Below, piece after piece: positions 48,001 through 59,544 of a stretch of 64,000 nt of DNA. A model generated the notes under the pieces. That model did not search any database, had not been told where the DNA came from, and saw only the letters and a list, made by a program, of their open reading frames with translations. Position 1 is the stretch's first letter. Each line of letters starts with the position of its first letter. Origin of the DNA: Pohlia nutans (lineage: Eukaryota > Streptophyta > Bryopsida > Bryales > Mniaceae); assembly GCA_022496805.1 (NCBI GenBank), contig CM040106.1, positions 992,001 through 1,056,000 of the forward strand. The letters run 5' to 3'. The translations under genes were made by a program, and so were the position numbers.

Positions 48001-51000
48001 TCGGCGCGCGACACCAAAAGTTTCTGGTTCTTCACTAGGCGGAGTATACTTCATTGGGTACCACGTGCCGTCTTTCTTTGGCTCATCCAATGTGTCCACG
48101 GACGTCTCGTAGACGTGCTCAAACTTCTGAAGTGCGCAGCCGATTTGGTGGCTCATGACCATGATTTTGAAGTCATCCCCTGCCAACCCCACTGCCACGG
48201 GTTGGATATCAAACATCTGCACATCAACTCATAAAGTTAGAAATTGTCAACAATGGTCAAATGTACCTGTAGTGAGATAACAGCAAACGGTGCCGGTGGT
48301 CAATTGACTAGTGGCAGAAGGAAACGAGCGTACCATAGCCGCGATCATGCATTTCAGCCCGGCAGCCACGCATAGCACAGATCAGACGCTTCCTTCCTCG
48401 TGGTCAATCTGTGGAAGCTTCATAATGAAATGCAAGTACACCTCCATCCTAAATTTGTCTTCGTGCATGTCGACCTCCCTTACAGATCCCACCCGCTTTG
48501 TGGACTCCGAAGAACGAATTTCCTTCTTCGAGTTCACTTCGTTTGCTATCTCGAGATCCCAGAAGTACAAGATGCTAACACCGTTGCCTTTCTTCAAGAT
48601 CCGGGGTGAGAAGAAATACGTCTCTACTGACGCTGGCACGTATTGGTTCTCCAAATGCCGATACCCTTTTAATTGGCCACCCACCACCTTCAGCGTCTCA
48701 TTTTCATTCGTGCAATGGCAAATGACCATCTAGTGCGGTGGCCACCTGCCATAGCAGCTTCGTTGCAGCATCTTAGAGAGAATCGAGTCGTAGCTACGAT
48801 CAACGCCCACATACTCGCGCTCCAGCCATCTGTCAATTACCTGCATATCCATCATGGCTCCATCGAAATGATAGTCTTCTGATCTAACAACATCCCCTGC
48901 TTCAGGGTTAGTAACATCCCTCTTGCCAAGAGCATCGGGTCGAAACTTTGCAAATCTCCCGAGTGTCCCGTCTTCCTGGACCTTGCTTAGTACGGGAGTT
49001 AGCTTGGAGTCCAAGACGTGCTCTTTCTCTAGTATTCTCTCCATCTCCGCCAAGAATGCATCCGAGGGGGGCTCCTGTTCTCTTCTAGGAGTGTTGCTTA
49101 CTTTCAAGGACTTCAACAGGAAAAGTTTTGTCGCCCGCCTGATGAGCTCGTCCATGTGGGCTGAATTGAACCTATGCTTGCGTTTGAATTCGACCCATGC
49201 CGCTCGATCGATGTCGTCGTTGACCCAGAGTCTCTCGGGTGACTTCTTATTCAGCCACCGAACAACGGAATTCTTCACCTTCTGTCTATCCGTCCAGTCC
49301 TTCAAGCTAGAACAGTGTTTGTTTCTGGGCCCAGTACTCCCCAAATACACTTTGGGAACTGCATTGGACTCCTTATCTAGCTCCCCTTTGGCTGTCAAGC
49401 CAGCGGTGATTTTCCGCACCAGCTCGAGGACTGAGTCCGTTCCTAAGCCACGCAGACACTTGAACGCGAATGCCTTGGTCAGTTTTTGAACCCACTTCTC
49501 CTTGGAATCGTCCTTCATTTTATTTCCAGTGTCGGGGTTCACGAGGTTGCCTGTCTCGTACCATTGAATGCGTTGTGGATGCCCTTGTACACGTCATCCG
49601 ATCCACAAATGATCAAGAACTCTCCCTAGTACTCCTTGGAGGTCTTGTTGGCATGTATGGATGTCATAGCGTTCAAAGTCTCCACTGCTTTCTCTTGAAA
49701 ATTCTGTAAAACGGATTGAGTGCCAATAGTCAATTGACCATTATCTGGTTCAAGTGAGGTGCAATGTGAATGCAAATTTGAGATGAACAAACGGCACAAA
49801 GTCAGTATACAAATGTACAATCCATACCCGTGCACCTTGTAGATCTTCCATTCCTGAGACCTTGGTTTGCCGGGGTTCTTTGAATCCGGTCTCCCATAAT
49901 TGATCCACAGATCTCGGCAAAACTGCACTTGCAGAAGATACTCCGGCGAATCCCACTTGTGTTGATTTGTGTTATTTGTGCGCCGTGACAACTCCGACAG
50001 CAGCATCTTATTCTTGGTCCACACAAAGTCACATTACCATGTCGTGAACTTCTCCTTGGGCTCGGGATCCACTTGTTCAAGTGCCAACAATTTCTTTGCA
50101 GCCGCCACAGAATGTTGCCCATTGATAATGTAAAACTCTCCATTTTTTATATATTCAAAGTAGAATGGCTTCTTGTCTATCTTGGGCATGAGAGTCAAGG
50201 TCTGCTTGGGCTAGTGTATCCCAATCAAGTAAACCTCCAGCAGACTCTTGGCAAGTGATTCGTGGAATGGGCGGTACTTAAATTCTATTGGTGCATTGAT
50301 CATCTGATCCACATCAATCTCTCTCGTGAAGTCTTGCCCCCAGATGTACATTGGCGCACTTCTGTCCTTGAATTGCCTGAGCTCTTCTCAACAGTCGTCG
50401 TAGTCTATATCCTTCCCCTCAGCCGTTTTCACCGGGTGCTGATATCGACGTTCCTTCTTTCGTCTCTTGGGTGGGCTGGGTGCACCAGGTGTGGCCGATG
50501 CGTTTCCTTCCTTGTCCGTGTTCACGACTGGTATCGGTCCTGCATCGTTCGGATCTAGAGTACTGGAGAACTTCACTGTGGACGTCTGCTTTTGCTGGTC
50601 GAGGTGATCCTGCAACTATGTCTCCCTCGACGTTGCCAGTGGTCAGTTGACTACCGGCGACGGGGGGAGTAAGTGAGGCGACGGGGGGAGTAAGTCTGGC
50701 AACGGGGGGAGTAAGTTCAGCGACAAGGGGAGGTTGTTCAGGGCTGTGGTCACCGTCGTCGATGTTGAGAAATTCTTCATCCTCTGAACTGAACTCCCTC
50801 GGCTGCTCGGGTGACAAGTTCACTACCTCGGCCTCTGCCTCTTGCACTTCCTTGTTTGTCACTGGTTGTTTACCATTTTTTGATTTGGCACGGCTAGGAG
50901 CAGGACTACATGACACTGGAGCGGGCGGTGGCCGTTTTTTGGAGCGGGTTTTCTCCTGTACTCCTTCAGTAGGGATTTGCGCACGGTTGTACTTATTTCA

Positions 51001-51556
51001 GAGTTTGCACCATGGCCAGCAGCACTCTACTCAACTGGTGGTTGTCTTCCGAGTTCAAGTATGCAATAGCCTTAGGAATTAGAAGGCATTCATCTCCTTC
51101 CGCCCTAATGTCTATCTCATGCGCAGTTAGGCTTTCAGTGAACGGTCTAGCTTGGAACAAATCATCTCCTTTCGTGAAATACAGATTAGCCACCATCCCG
51201 GAGTTGTTTGCAACCCATAGAATCATGTACGGGTGGAAGTGCTCGACGTTGGTGACTACAATGTTGGTCACGCACGTAAAAGTAGTGTCCGTTGCTAGAG
51301 GGGTTGCAGCATTCACAACCACCCTGAGGCCAAACTTGACGGGGTGTGCCTGCTTCTGCACTTCGAGGTACCACTGGCGAGGTGCGGTGAGGTCTTGCTT
51401 TGGCCAATATCTCTTTCCTCCATTCGTCTCTCCTCGCATGTTGATATCAGCGATGGGATCGAACAATCTCTTAAACACTCCACCATACGGGAGATGAGCC
51501 ACAGAGTCCGTTGTATCTTTTCCCATGACCTGCAGATCCAAATGTGCGGGACTCAT
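45032..51556 (-). pseudogene. Large multi-exon gene with ParB-like motif, many stops
   Basis: Reading from ATG 51556: an unknown domain (HLPYGGVFKRLFDPIADINM to AIAYLNSEDNHQLSRVLLAM), a Pro/Ser linker with PKRRKKERRYQ, a segment with PFHESLAKSLLEVYLIG and GEFYIINGQHSVAAAKKLL (like the GQHR-type motif of the ParB/sulfiredoxin fold), a 132-bp intron (49835-49704), IICGSDDVYKGIHN, a helical region (KSPERLWVNDDIDRAAW), WLEREYVGVDRSYDSI, MVICHCTN, a 117-bp intron (48333-48217), a long acidic disordered region with internal repeats, a coiled coil (RELATQNKVLRMELDRLKEE), and short exons near 45780-45702, 45612-45555, 45317-45124 and 45065-45032 ending WQLHVMVRLP. Stops: 50388, 50211, 50034, 49626, 48730, 48382, 46876; frameshifts near 50990, 50640, 49570, 46430 and 45790. 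Several exon joins keep phase. Family and role unknown. Confidence 0.65.
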
Positions 51557-51680
51557 GAGACAGGCTACTGCATTTGACGAGTGGTTGTCAAACTACATTC
51601 TGAATGCTAAGGCTTCACAGCGAGAGGCTTCCTACTGTAATTCAATCACCGTTCTAGTAGTCAATTGACCACTGGCCACC
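46341..51680. repeat. 24-bp palindrome family (half-site GCCAGTGGTCAA)
   Basis: At least nine copies of a palindrome made of GCCAGTGGTCAA followed by its reverse complement, with small variations: about 46341-46370, 46543-46573, 46781-46810, 47019-47047, 47365-47395, 48290-48316, 49721-49748, 50633-50659 and 51653-51680. Copies lie in exons in at least two reading frames, in two introns and upstream of the start codon. None was noticed elsewhere in the window. Confidence 0.8.
46342..47110 (-). repeat. Four internal protein repeats of about 75 residues
   Basis: Within the ParB-like gene, four consecutive segments share SEDxLGFTPSPVPVVNCPLA-type cores, then a STDERTGD or related block and LPVAVDSLQSSM-like block. 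Each core encodes the palindrome described for this locus (near 47019, 46781, 46543 and 46341), so the palindrome was duplicated along with the unit or nucleated it. Confidence 0.75.
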
Positions 51681-51969
51681 AGAATTTAAGCCCTCCTGTA
51701 CGTACATTTCTACTAAATGCTATACTCGAGCTGTACGGTTTCGTGTACATGCTCTTGTATTTAATGCAAATATAAATTGGAAAGAAATACTGCTATACGT
51801 AAAAGATTAACGCATTCAAACAGAACGACCTTAGACACTGCTGATCCGCTCACACCGCAAGTTCTTCACACGCAATTTCAAGATGGCTTGTGTTTTCTCA
51901 GTAAAGCAAATTACAGTTCTTTCAATCTTTCAATGAAGTCACTGTATCCGTTATTGGAGAGAAAACAAC
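51681..51969. other. 5' flank of the ParB-like locus
   Basis: Between the upstream palindrome copy and the 52-kb repeats. No gene seen. Confidence 0.4.
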
Positions 51970-52210
51970 ATACCTCTTGATTTCAGAGCGAAAAAAAACC
52001 CTAGCGTGAACTCTAGTCGTACCAGGTCCACAAGCGCGTAAACCTTTGCTGTACCACGTCCAAAACCTTGCAGCTGTGAAATCGGTATTCAAGATTAAGA
52101 AACAAACCTCTTGATCTCAGAGGAACAAAAAATACCCGTGACTATTTTAGTTGTACCACGTCCAAATGTGCATAAACCCTAGGTGCACCACGTCCAAAAA
52201 TTGCAGCAAG
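51970..52210. repeat. Two-copy repeat of about 110-130 bp
   Basis: Copy 1 begins ACCTCTTGATTTCAGAG at 51970 and copy 2 ACCTCTTGATCTCAGAG at 52107. Both contain CCCTAGCG/CCCGTGAC-type bases, two TACCACGTCCAAA-like phrases and end near TTGCAGC. They lie upstream of the ParB-like gene and could be part of its promoter. Confidence 0.65.
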
Positions 52211-52479
52211 GAAGCATATCTCTACTAGCGAGAAAAATCCCCAGCTGTGCTAAACCCCACACCACCTGATCCAACGAATAGTAGGGCCGTAGGCACCACT
52301 ATGAAGAGGAACGACGTCAATCACAGGGCCAAAAAAACGCTTATGCCAAACATGAAGTTCAGGGTGGCTTATCATACCTGGAATGTCCACTGTTTTGGTC
52401 TTGTGCTCCTTCCAGCGACTTTGGCGGAATAATTGGGCGCTCCACAACATGCACACACTCGCAGAATGACCATTCAATG

Positions 52480-52805
52480 AAAACCCTAACCCCCGAACAC
52501 TGCGCCTTCTCCACCGGAAGCTCAGACACACCAATCCGCTGCGCCTTCCATAGCACACCACACCAATCTTGTAGTGCCTTCTACAGGACACCAATCCACT
52601 GCGCCCTCTACACCATACCACAGACACATGCTTACAACACTCCGCTGCAGCACTCTATGGCGGTCTCGGATGTGCAGCAGTGCAGCACACTCGAAAAATC
52701 GGAATGGGCGACGGGCTGCGAATGACGGCGGCCTGGAGGAGACGACGGGCAGGGCCGAGCCGGGCAGGGCAGGGCAAGGCCGGGCAGGGCCGAAAATTAG
52801 GCCGG
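52480..52805. repeat. Low-complexity repeats: CACACCAATCC and GGGCAGGGCC
   Basis: From 52520 to 52640 a unit of about 45 bp with CACACCAATCCGCTGCGCCT-like bases recurs about three times. From 52739 to 52805 a G-rich simple run of GGGCAGGGC/GGGCCGGGC units follows. Frames here are by-products. Confidence 0.6.
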
Positions 52806-53029
52806 GCTGCCCGAGCTCTTCAATGTCATTCACATCCGTACACTCACATTCACATTAATGTCATCCATTAATGTCATGATTAATAGCTTGATTAATATCT
52901 GTAAATTTTTCCATCATCGTGATATCATGAATATATATATATGTGAATGTGATACTATCATCATGATATATACAGTCCTTTGTCTTCATCCTGATACTAT
53001 CATCCATTCACACGTGGACCCCCTCACAT

Positions 53030-56000
53030 TTGGAAGTTTCGCATTCTAAAAATCAATTTAGTATGTTGTAATAGTATTTGAGAATCTTGGAAACTTTATT
53101 ATGGTTTAGGATTTATCATCACAATACTTCAACTGACAAAAGTTTGTGGATGAAAATGATACGTAATTCTAGACAATTTACAACTTTGGGACGATGTACA
53201 AATTTCATCCACGTTTTCTCCTCTTTCGGGGATAAAATGCAATCTCTTTATGTAATCTCAAAAACACAACCTTGAAAAGTAAAAGAAAAAAAAAGGATTG
53301 AGTAATTTATCATTTGTCTACTTCAACTGACAAAAGTTTGTGGATGAAATTGATACGTAATGTTGGACAATGTACAAATTTTGGACAATGTAAAATTTCA
53401 TCTAAATTAAGGAACACCCCCTCGAACAAAAAAAGGACATAGACTGTGTCTATACTGACGTTATCTCAAAAACACACCCTTCAATGTCCAGGCTAACTTG
53501 GAAGTTTCGCATTCTAAAAATTAATTTAGGATGTTGTAATCGTATTTCAGAATCTTGGAAACTTTATTAGGGTTTAGGGTTTATCATTACAATACTTCAA
53601 CTGACAATAGTTTGTGGATGAAAATAATATGTAATTTTTGATAATGTACAATCTTTGGGCGATGTACAAATTTCATCCCCGTTTTCTCATCCGACCCTGA
53701 TGTTGAGAAGATATTGAGAAGGGTAGCATTTTTCAAGTCCATAAGGTCGGCGTGAATAAAATGTCAGTTCGTGATGTCAATCACCCGGTGCCCACTAATC
53801 AGGGGACTTTGGGACAATACTACTCTCTCCTCTTTCCGGGACCAAATGTAATCTCTTTATGAAATCTCAAAAACACAACCTTGAAAAGAGAAAACCAAGA
53901 AAAAAGGATTGAGTGCTTGACTTCTGTAATCTCAAGAACTCACCATTGAATATAAAATATTAAAATGAAAAAGGATTAATTCTATACTTACGTAATCCCA
54001 AAAACACACCGATGAATGGGAAAAATAAAAAAGGATTGATTCTATACTTATTTAATCTCAAAAACGCACCATTGAATATAAAAAAGGATTGGTTCTATAC
54101 TTACGTAATCGGAAAAACTCACTATTGAATATAAGAAAGAGAAAAAGGGATTGATTCTATACTTACGTAATCCCAAAAACTGACCATTGAAATATAAAAT
54201 ATTAATAAAAAAGAAATTATTCTATACTTAAGTAACTCAAAAACACACCCATGAATAGAAAAAAATAAAAAAGGATTGATTCTATACTTATGTAATCCCA
54301 AAAACACACTTTTGAATAGAAAAAATAATTTTGAAAGAATTCTCTAGTTACGTATTCTCAAGAAAAACACCCAAAAATTTAAAATAAGTGTGCTCATATA
54401 GTTATAAAACATCGTGAGAGATTGTGAAATACAAAACATCATTCAAAAAGCCGTCATGACATATGACATCATGAAATAAGCCGCCCTTATGATTTAGTAG
54501 ACAAGATTCATAATGAATTGGGAAATCATGGATCCAACATGTTCGCTCCTCTAGATTTTCAAATCCAGTGGTAATGAGTGTTCACCTTCATAAATGAAAG
54601 CTAAAAATCTATAACTTGCCTTTGTATATAAATTCCGAAATATTATTCTACATACTAGTATATGATTGTTTTATGAAATCCCTCGATTAATACCCTCGAT
54701 TATAGAATTAGGCTCAATTTAGTATTTAAAAAAACACGGGATGGATAGTTAGCTTCGTGCATGTTTAACCCCTAAACGTTCTCACCGTAATCAGATTTGG
54801 CAGTCTTTCAAAGACGCATTATAAAATGCAACTAAGAGGAATATTTTCAAATTGATGAATGAATAAAAGTTGTACATTATGAGTTTTAGATTCTATCCAT
54901 ATGGTTAGATTTGCAATTGCTATCACCAATATTTGTGTATTCAATTTCAAACTCAAATTTTAATCGTCTTTTGTAATATGAGTACATATAAGATGTTGAC
55001 AATTTAATAGTGAAATTGTTTGTGATGGGTTGAAATGTAATACTCTAAATGTGTTTACGTATTTATGAAATATTTATGTCACAAATCATCCCTTTTCTAA
55101 TCGGATCACACAGGCATGAAGCCAACGGCCCATAAAAGTGCATGATGGATGAGAAGATGCATTCTCAAATCCGTACATCATGCAAAATGTACAATTTTTG
55201 GATGATGCTCCAATAGCATATACGTTTTTTCATCCGACTCTAATATTTACGATTGATTATATACATTCACAGATCTCAAAAACACACTATTGAATAGAAA
55301 AAATAAATAATGGTTCAATACTTACATAATTTAAAAAACACACCGTGGAATAGACAAAAAAAGGATTGGTTCTATACTTATGTAATCAAAAAAACGCACT
55401 CTGGAATAGAAAAATAAAAGCGAAGAAATTGATTGTATATTACGCAATCTCAAAAACACAGTATTGAAAAAAAAAAACCAAGGATTGGTTCTATCTTGAC
55501 GTAATCTCATAAACACACCCTTGAATATATATGTAAAAAAAAAAGGACCGATTCTATATTACGCAATATCAAAAACACAACATTGAATAGAAAAAAATAA
55601 AAAACCAAGGATTGGTTCTATACTGACGTAATCTCAAAAACACACCCATCAATAAAAAAAATAGAATAAGGATTAATCCTATACTTACGTAATCTCAAAA
55701 AGACACTTTTAAAAAAATAAAATAAGTGTTGTTAGATACTCATGAAACATCATGAGACGTCGTGAATTCCAATTACATCATGAAATAAGCCGTCATGGAA
55801 TATGACATCATGAAATAAGCCGCCTTTATGATTCATGAGACAAGAGTCATAATGAATTGGCAAATCATGAATCCAACATGTTCAATCATTAGATTCTCAA
55901 ATCCAGTGGAAATGAGTGTTCACCTTCATTACCTAAAACTCTAAATCTATAACTTGCCTTTCTTTATAAATTCCAAAATATTATTCTAAGTACTAGTTCA

Positions 56001-56310
56001 TGATTGTTTTATGAAATCCCTCAATTAATTCCCTAAACCCTCAAATACTGCTGGTGCGTGAGTGGAGTGTCTAGATACATGTATCCATTTCATTTTTTTC
56101 CAAAAAAGTCCATCCAAAGAACATTCTCTCATTGATTTTCCCTCAATATGGTCTAATGATAATCACTTTACTATTGTTAGCCAAATGCAGTAAATCCTAG
56201 TGGCCTGATTCAAGTATTTCAAGATTGTGGATGAAAATGATACAGAATTCTCGACAATGTACAATTTCTGGACAACGTACAAATTCCATCCACGTTCTCT
56301 CATCCGACAC
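53030..56310. repeat. Satellite-like block with a 1.3-kb duplication
   Basis: Two arrays of a degenerate unit of about 55-60 bp (AAAAACACACCATTGAATAG, then AAAAAAGGATTGATTCTATA and CTTACGTAATCTC) lie at about 53900-54350 and 55260-55740. Each is followed by the same unique sequence (AAATAAGCCGCC... to TTGTTTTATGAAATCCCTC) at 54470-54690 and 55794-56025, showing an imperfect direct duplication of about 1.3 kb. A third motif (CAACTGACAAAAGTTTGTGG, then GACAATGTACAA) recurs near 53112, 53325, 53595 and 56225. No gene lies here. Confidence 0.75.
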
Positions 56311-56954
56311 TCATATTGAGACTTATAGCATATATGGACTTAGGCATTAGAGGATATTTGAGCTCTAAAAAGGGCCCTTCAGAAGTTTGTGTGGGCACCT
56401 TGGTTTTTATTTAAATTAGTACTTCAAATGTGAAGGACGAGAACATTTCCCCTATTTGTGCCTATGTACTCCGTGGTATAGTACTAAGATTCAAAGCATG
56501 GTGGAGGGAGTTGACAGGTGAGTCATTCTTTAGCGGTAGCACTCATTGTCCTCTAGTCTAATCTTTCATACAAGATAGAGACGGATCCATTGGTACTTAC
56601 TTAGCCTAAGCCTACATCAATAAAATGGCGTTCTTAGACAATCCTGAGGGGCCCTTTTTAGAGATCAAATATCCTCTAATGCATACTTAGATCCTATCAT
56701 TCAGGAAACGACATCTATCATGCCATTTCTTCACATGCTTTTAATTTTAACTTATATTTAACTAATTATGGACAATTGTGCTAATTATGGACAAATTCAT
56801 ACAATTTATGACGGTGAAATATGTCCCAAAATTGTAGATAAAGCCCAAAATGAGGAAGCAAAAATTGGAAAACACTTGAATATGAAGAAATTATGAACAC
56901 ATTCACCGAATGGATCGGTGGCCCGCCAACACATTTTCCATAGAAACCAAGCCC
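56311..56954. other. No gene seen
   Basis: Ordinary AT-rich sequence. A phrase of TTGAGGATATTTGAGCTCT type near 56355 recurs in inverted, diverged form near 56665. Confidence 0.4.
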
Positions 56955-57310
56955 ATTAAAACAATTAATGTAGAGAAAACTAAGGCAAACAAGTCAAAGA
57001 AAAGAGTCGAAGGGCCTACGACACAATTATTACTAAATTAACCTATACCCTAAACCCTAAACCCTAGGCAGACAATTAATGTAGAGTAAACTAAGGCAAA
57101 CAAGACAAAGAAAAGTGTCGGCCGGCCTACGACACAATTATTACTAAATTAACCTATACCCTAAACCCTAAACCTTAAACCCTAGACCCTATACAAACAA
57201 TTAATGTAGAAAAACGAAGGCAAACAAGTCAAAGAAAAGAGTCGGCCGGCCTACGACACAATTATTACTAAATTAACCTATACCCTAAACCCTAAACCCT
57301 AAACCTCTAG
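56955..57310. repeat. Three tandem units containing telomere-like CCCTAAA
   Basis: Three units of about 110-125 bp, each with ACAATTAATGTAGA, GGCAAACAAG, a GTCGGCCGGCCTACGACAC-like palindromic segment, ATTATTACTAAATTAACC and a run of CCCTAAACCCTAAACCCTA. The runs of plant-type telomere repeat lie near 57046, 57162 and 57282. The third unit ends in ACCCTAAAACAG near 57315. Confidence 0.85.
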
Positions 57311-57611
57311 ACCCTAAAACAGTAAACAATGGGAAAGAGATCACTCCAATAAAATCCAATTCAAGGAATACATGAATGCAAACACAGGCCACACCAATCA
57401 TACGATTAAAATTCATTTGGAAAAGGAAATTCCCTCAAAGAATGAATTGATGTCTGTAGAACTCCAGAAGCAGCACAACCCAATTCAAATATGACGGACA
57501 ACATGATCAGCAACGACCAGATTGAAAGAGTGTGAAAGAGGTATCGGCCGGCAGCCGATACAGAGATACACAGATGAGAACTAAAGGCAAAGCAGAAGGC
57601 CGAAACATAAC

Positions 57612-58145
57612 CAGTAGGCTAGAGGTATCGGCTGACAGCCGACATCGGTAGTATTACAAAATATTGATATAACAAATGTACATGCTCCTGACCAGTGAGC
57701 AAAAGACACAAAAATGGCCAAAAAAATACATACACTACTTCATAACATGAAAATTCTAAAACCTAGGTGCCAAAACATCCGAAATACTGCTATGAGGAGG
57801 GCGAAACTTTTATCTGCCCTATCCGAAAGCCAGCCGCTAAAATTTCAAAATCATCCGCCAAACGAAATATGTTCGAGGTGGTGCCTATAAGAAACTAGAG
57901 GTATCGGCTGGCAGTCAACATCAGTAGTATTACTATATATTCATAAAAAAAATGTACATGCTCCTGACCAGTGAGCAAAGGCCACCAATCTGGGCAACAA
58001 AAAACATACACTACTTCACAACAACAAAATTAAAAAACCTTGGTGCCTCAAAATTTGCAATACTGGTATGAGCAGGGCAAAACTCTTGCACGCGCAATCC
58101 CGAAACCAACCGGTCGTTTTCCAAAATCAAACTCCAGACGAGTAA
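57612..58145. repeat. 280-bp tandem duplication bearing palindromes
   Basis: Unit 1 (about 57612-57890) and unit 2 (about 57891-58145) share GAGGTATCGGCTG at the start, then ATGTACATGCTCCTGACCAG, CATACACTACTTCA and a diverged tail. Each unit starts with a copy of the ATCGGC palindrome. Confidence 0.75.
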
Positions 58146-58171
58146 TCCGGGAGATGCTGGCAATGTGAATT

Positions 58172-58759
58172 CTAAGCTTGGCGGTTGTTCCCTACCGATG
58201 CGGTATCCAAAGCTCCTGCCTCATCGTTTTGCTCCGTGATGTAGAGAGATGTATCCGATGATATCTCAATGACTTCGTTCCTGGTTCTTTCAGGCGCTGA
58301 TGTCCAAAAACAATCGCAGAAATCAAGGAGCACGCACCCGCAAGCCTGGTATATTACCGGCATGGCCCGAAGCATATATGTGGATGGACGATTCACAAGG
58401 TCAGAAACATCATCCCATGCAATGTCAGAATGAGCCTCCAGACGTGCCATCTGTAGAGTATAGTTGTAATTCCAATGCCAGTCCTCGCCACTAACAAGCC
58501 CTTGCAACAATGGATGAGGGGGAAGACGTTCAGCTGAATCAGAATTGTAGACAAACCACAGGTATCCAGTCAATGCACCCCGAGTCCCTGGATGAGGAGG
58601 GAGAGGTGGGTCAGCTTGGGGAGGGAGTCTAGAGTCCATGGAGATGGCTACGCAGATGATGTAAAGATATGGAGGAGACCAGATGATGAATAACAGAAGC
58701 AAGGGAGGTGACTGAGGAAGGGAATGCAGTGAATGGTGAAGGAGAAGAAGCTCACACAT
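58172..58759 (-). CDS. Orphan 195-residue frame
   Basis: An uninterrupted ATG frame. The first 40 residues are strongly hydrophobic (SPPLLLLFIIWSPPYLYIIC), so the protein could have a signal anchor if the first ATG is used. A second ATG at 58639 (MDSRLPPQADPPLPP) gives a soluble 155-residue form. The rest has a protein-like composition (HWNYNYTLQMARLEAHSDIA, DDVSDLVNRPSTYMLRAMPV, CGCVLLDFCDCFW) and an acidic C-terminus. No family recognised. It lies downstream of the DUF7869 gene on the same strand, within the palindrome-rich locus, and may belong to the same element. Unlike its neighbours it has no stops. Confidence 0.45.
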   Translation of the reverse strand: MCELLLLHHSLHSLPQSPPLLLLFIIWSPPYLYIICVAISMDSRLPPQADPPLPPHPGTRGALTGYLWFVYNSDSAERLPPHPLLQGLVSGEDWHWNYNYTLQMARLEAHSDIAWDDVSDLVNRPSTYMLRAMPVIYQACGCVLLDFCDCFWTSAPERTRNEVIEISSDTSLYITEQNDEAGALDTASVGNNRQA

Positions 58760-58799
58760 CCAGATATTAAAATATTGGAAGAGGGGAGCTCACACTTCA

Positions 58800-59544
58800 A
58801 ATGAATTGCACTCTCATGTGAGCCGCCATTCTACACAAAGTAAGTAGATTACCCTACAGTAGGCTATGTACCTAGCCCTCTCAATTGCATGCATTCACAA
58901 AGACGACTAATAATTGTTCCCGATTGTATTCAATTGCAGATCTAATTTCCAAAATTCATCATAGACAATTATACATATGAAATCTCAGTACTACACATCC
59001 ATAATTGAGAGTAAATAAAAAAAGAAATAAATTATCTTTGATTCTGGTAAGACTGGCTAATAAACAAGGTTAATATTAGTGGACAATAATGGGCCACTAT
59101 TTTATTCAATTTCAAATACAATTATACATTTTGCAATGACCTATTAAATCCCAAAGTTCTTCGAATACAATTGTATACATAATATATAAGATATGGGGGA
59201 AATTAGATGATTAAAATGATCGAATAATGCACTTCTTGTGATTGTTTAAATAACTTGTATTACAATTAATCAACAAATAATCTAAATGGCTTTGATGATA
59301 AGTCAACGACAGAGATAATGCAAGACAACTTTCATACAATACAAAAATCAAAACATTCCTTTGAATTGCAGATTAGAAAAACCTCAGTGAGTGGCAATGC
59401 AATCGGCCAACAGAGGTATGTTACCATATTGAGGTTGAAAGGGGCAGTAGGTCGACAAAGAACAGAACGAGGCAAGAGGTATCGGCCGGCGGCCGACACT
59501 TGGGAGTTGGTATCTGTGCATCATCGTCATCGTCTCAATCCATT
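58800..59544. other. No gene seen
   Basis: AT-rich, with one ATCGGC palindrome at 59479. Confidence 0.5.

Noticed and set aside
46430..48112. Plus-strand frames of up to 200 residues
   Set aside because: They are antisense to the acidic repeat region of the minus-strand gene. Low-complexity sequence leaves several frames open.
53900..55740. Small minus-strand frames at 54122 and 55331
   Set aside because: They are reads of the 55-60 bp satellite unit and have no independent support.
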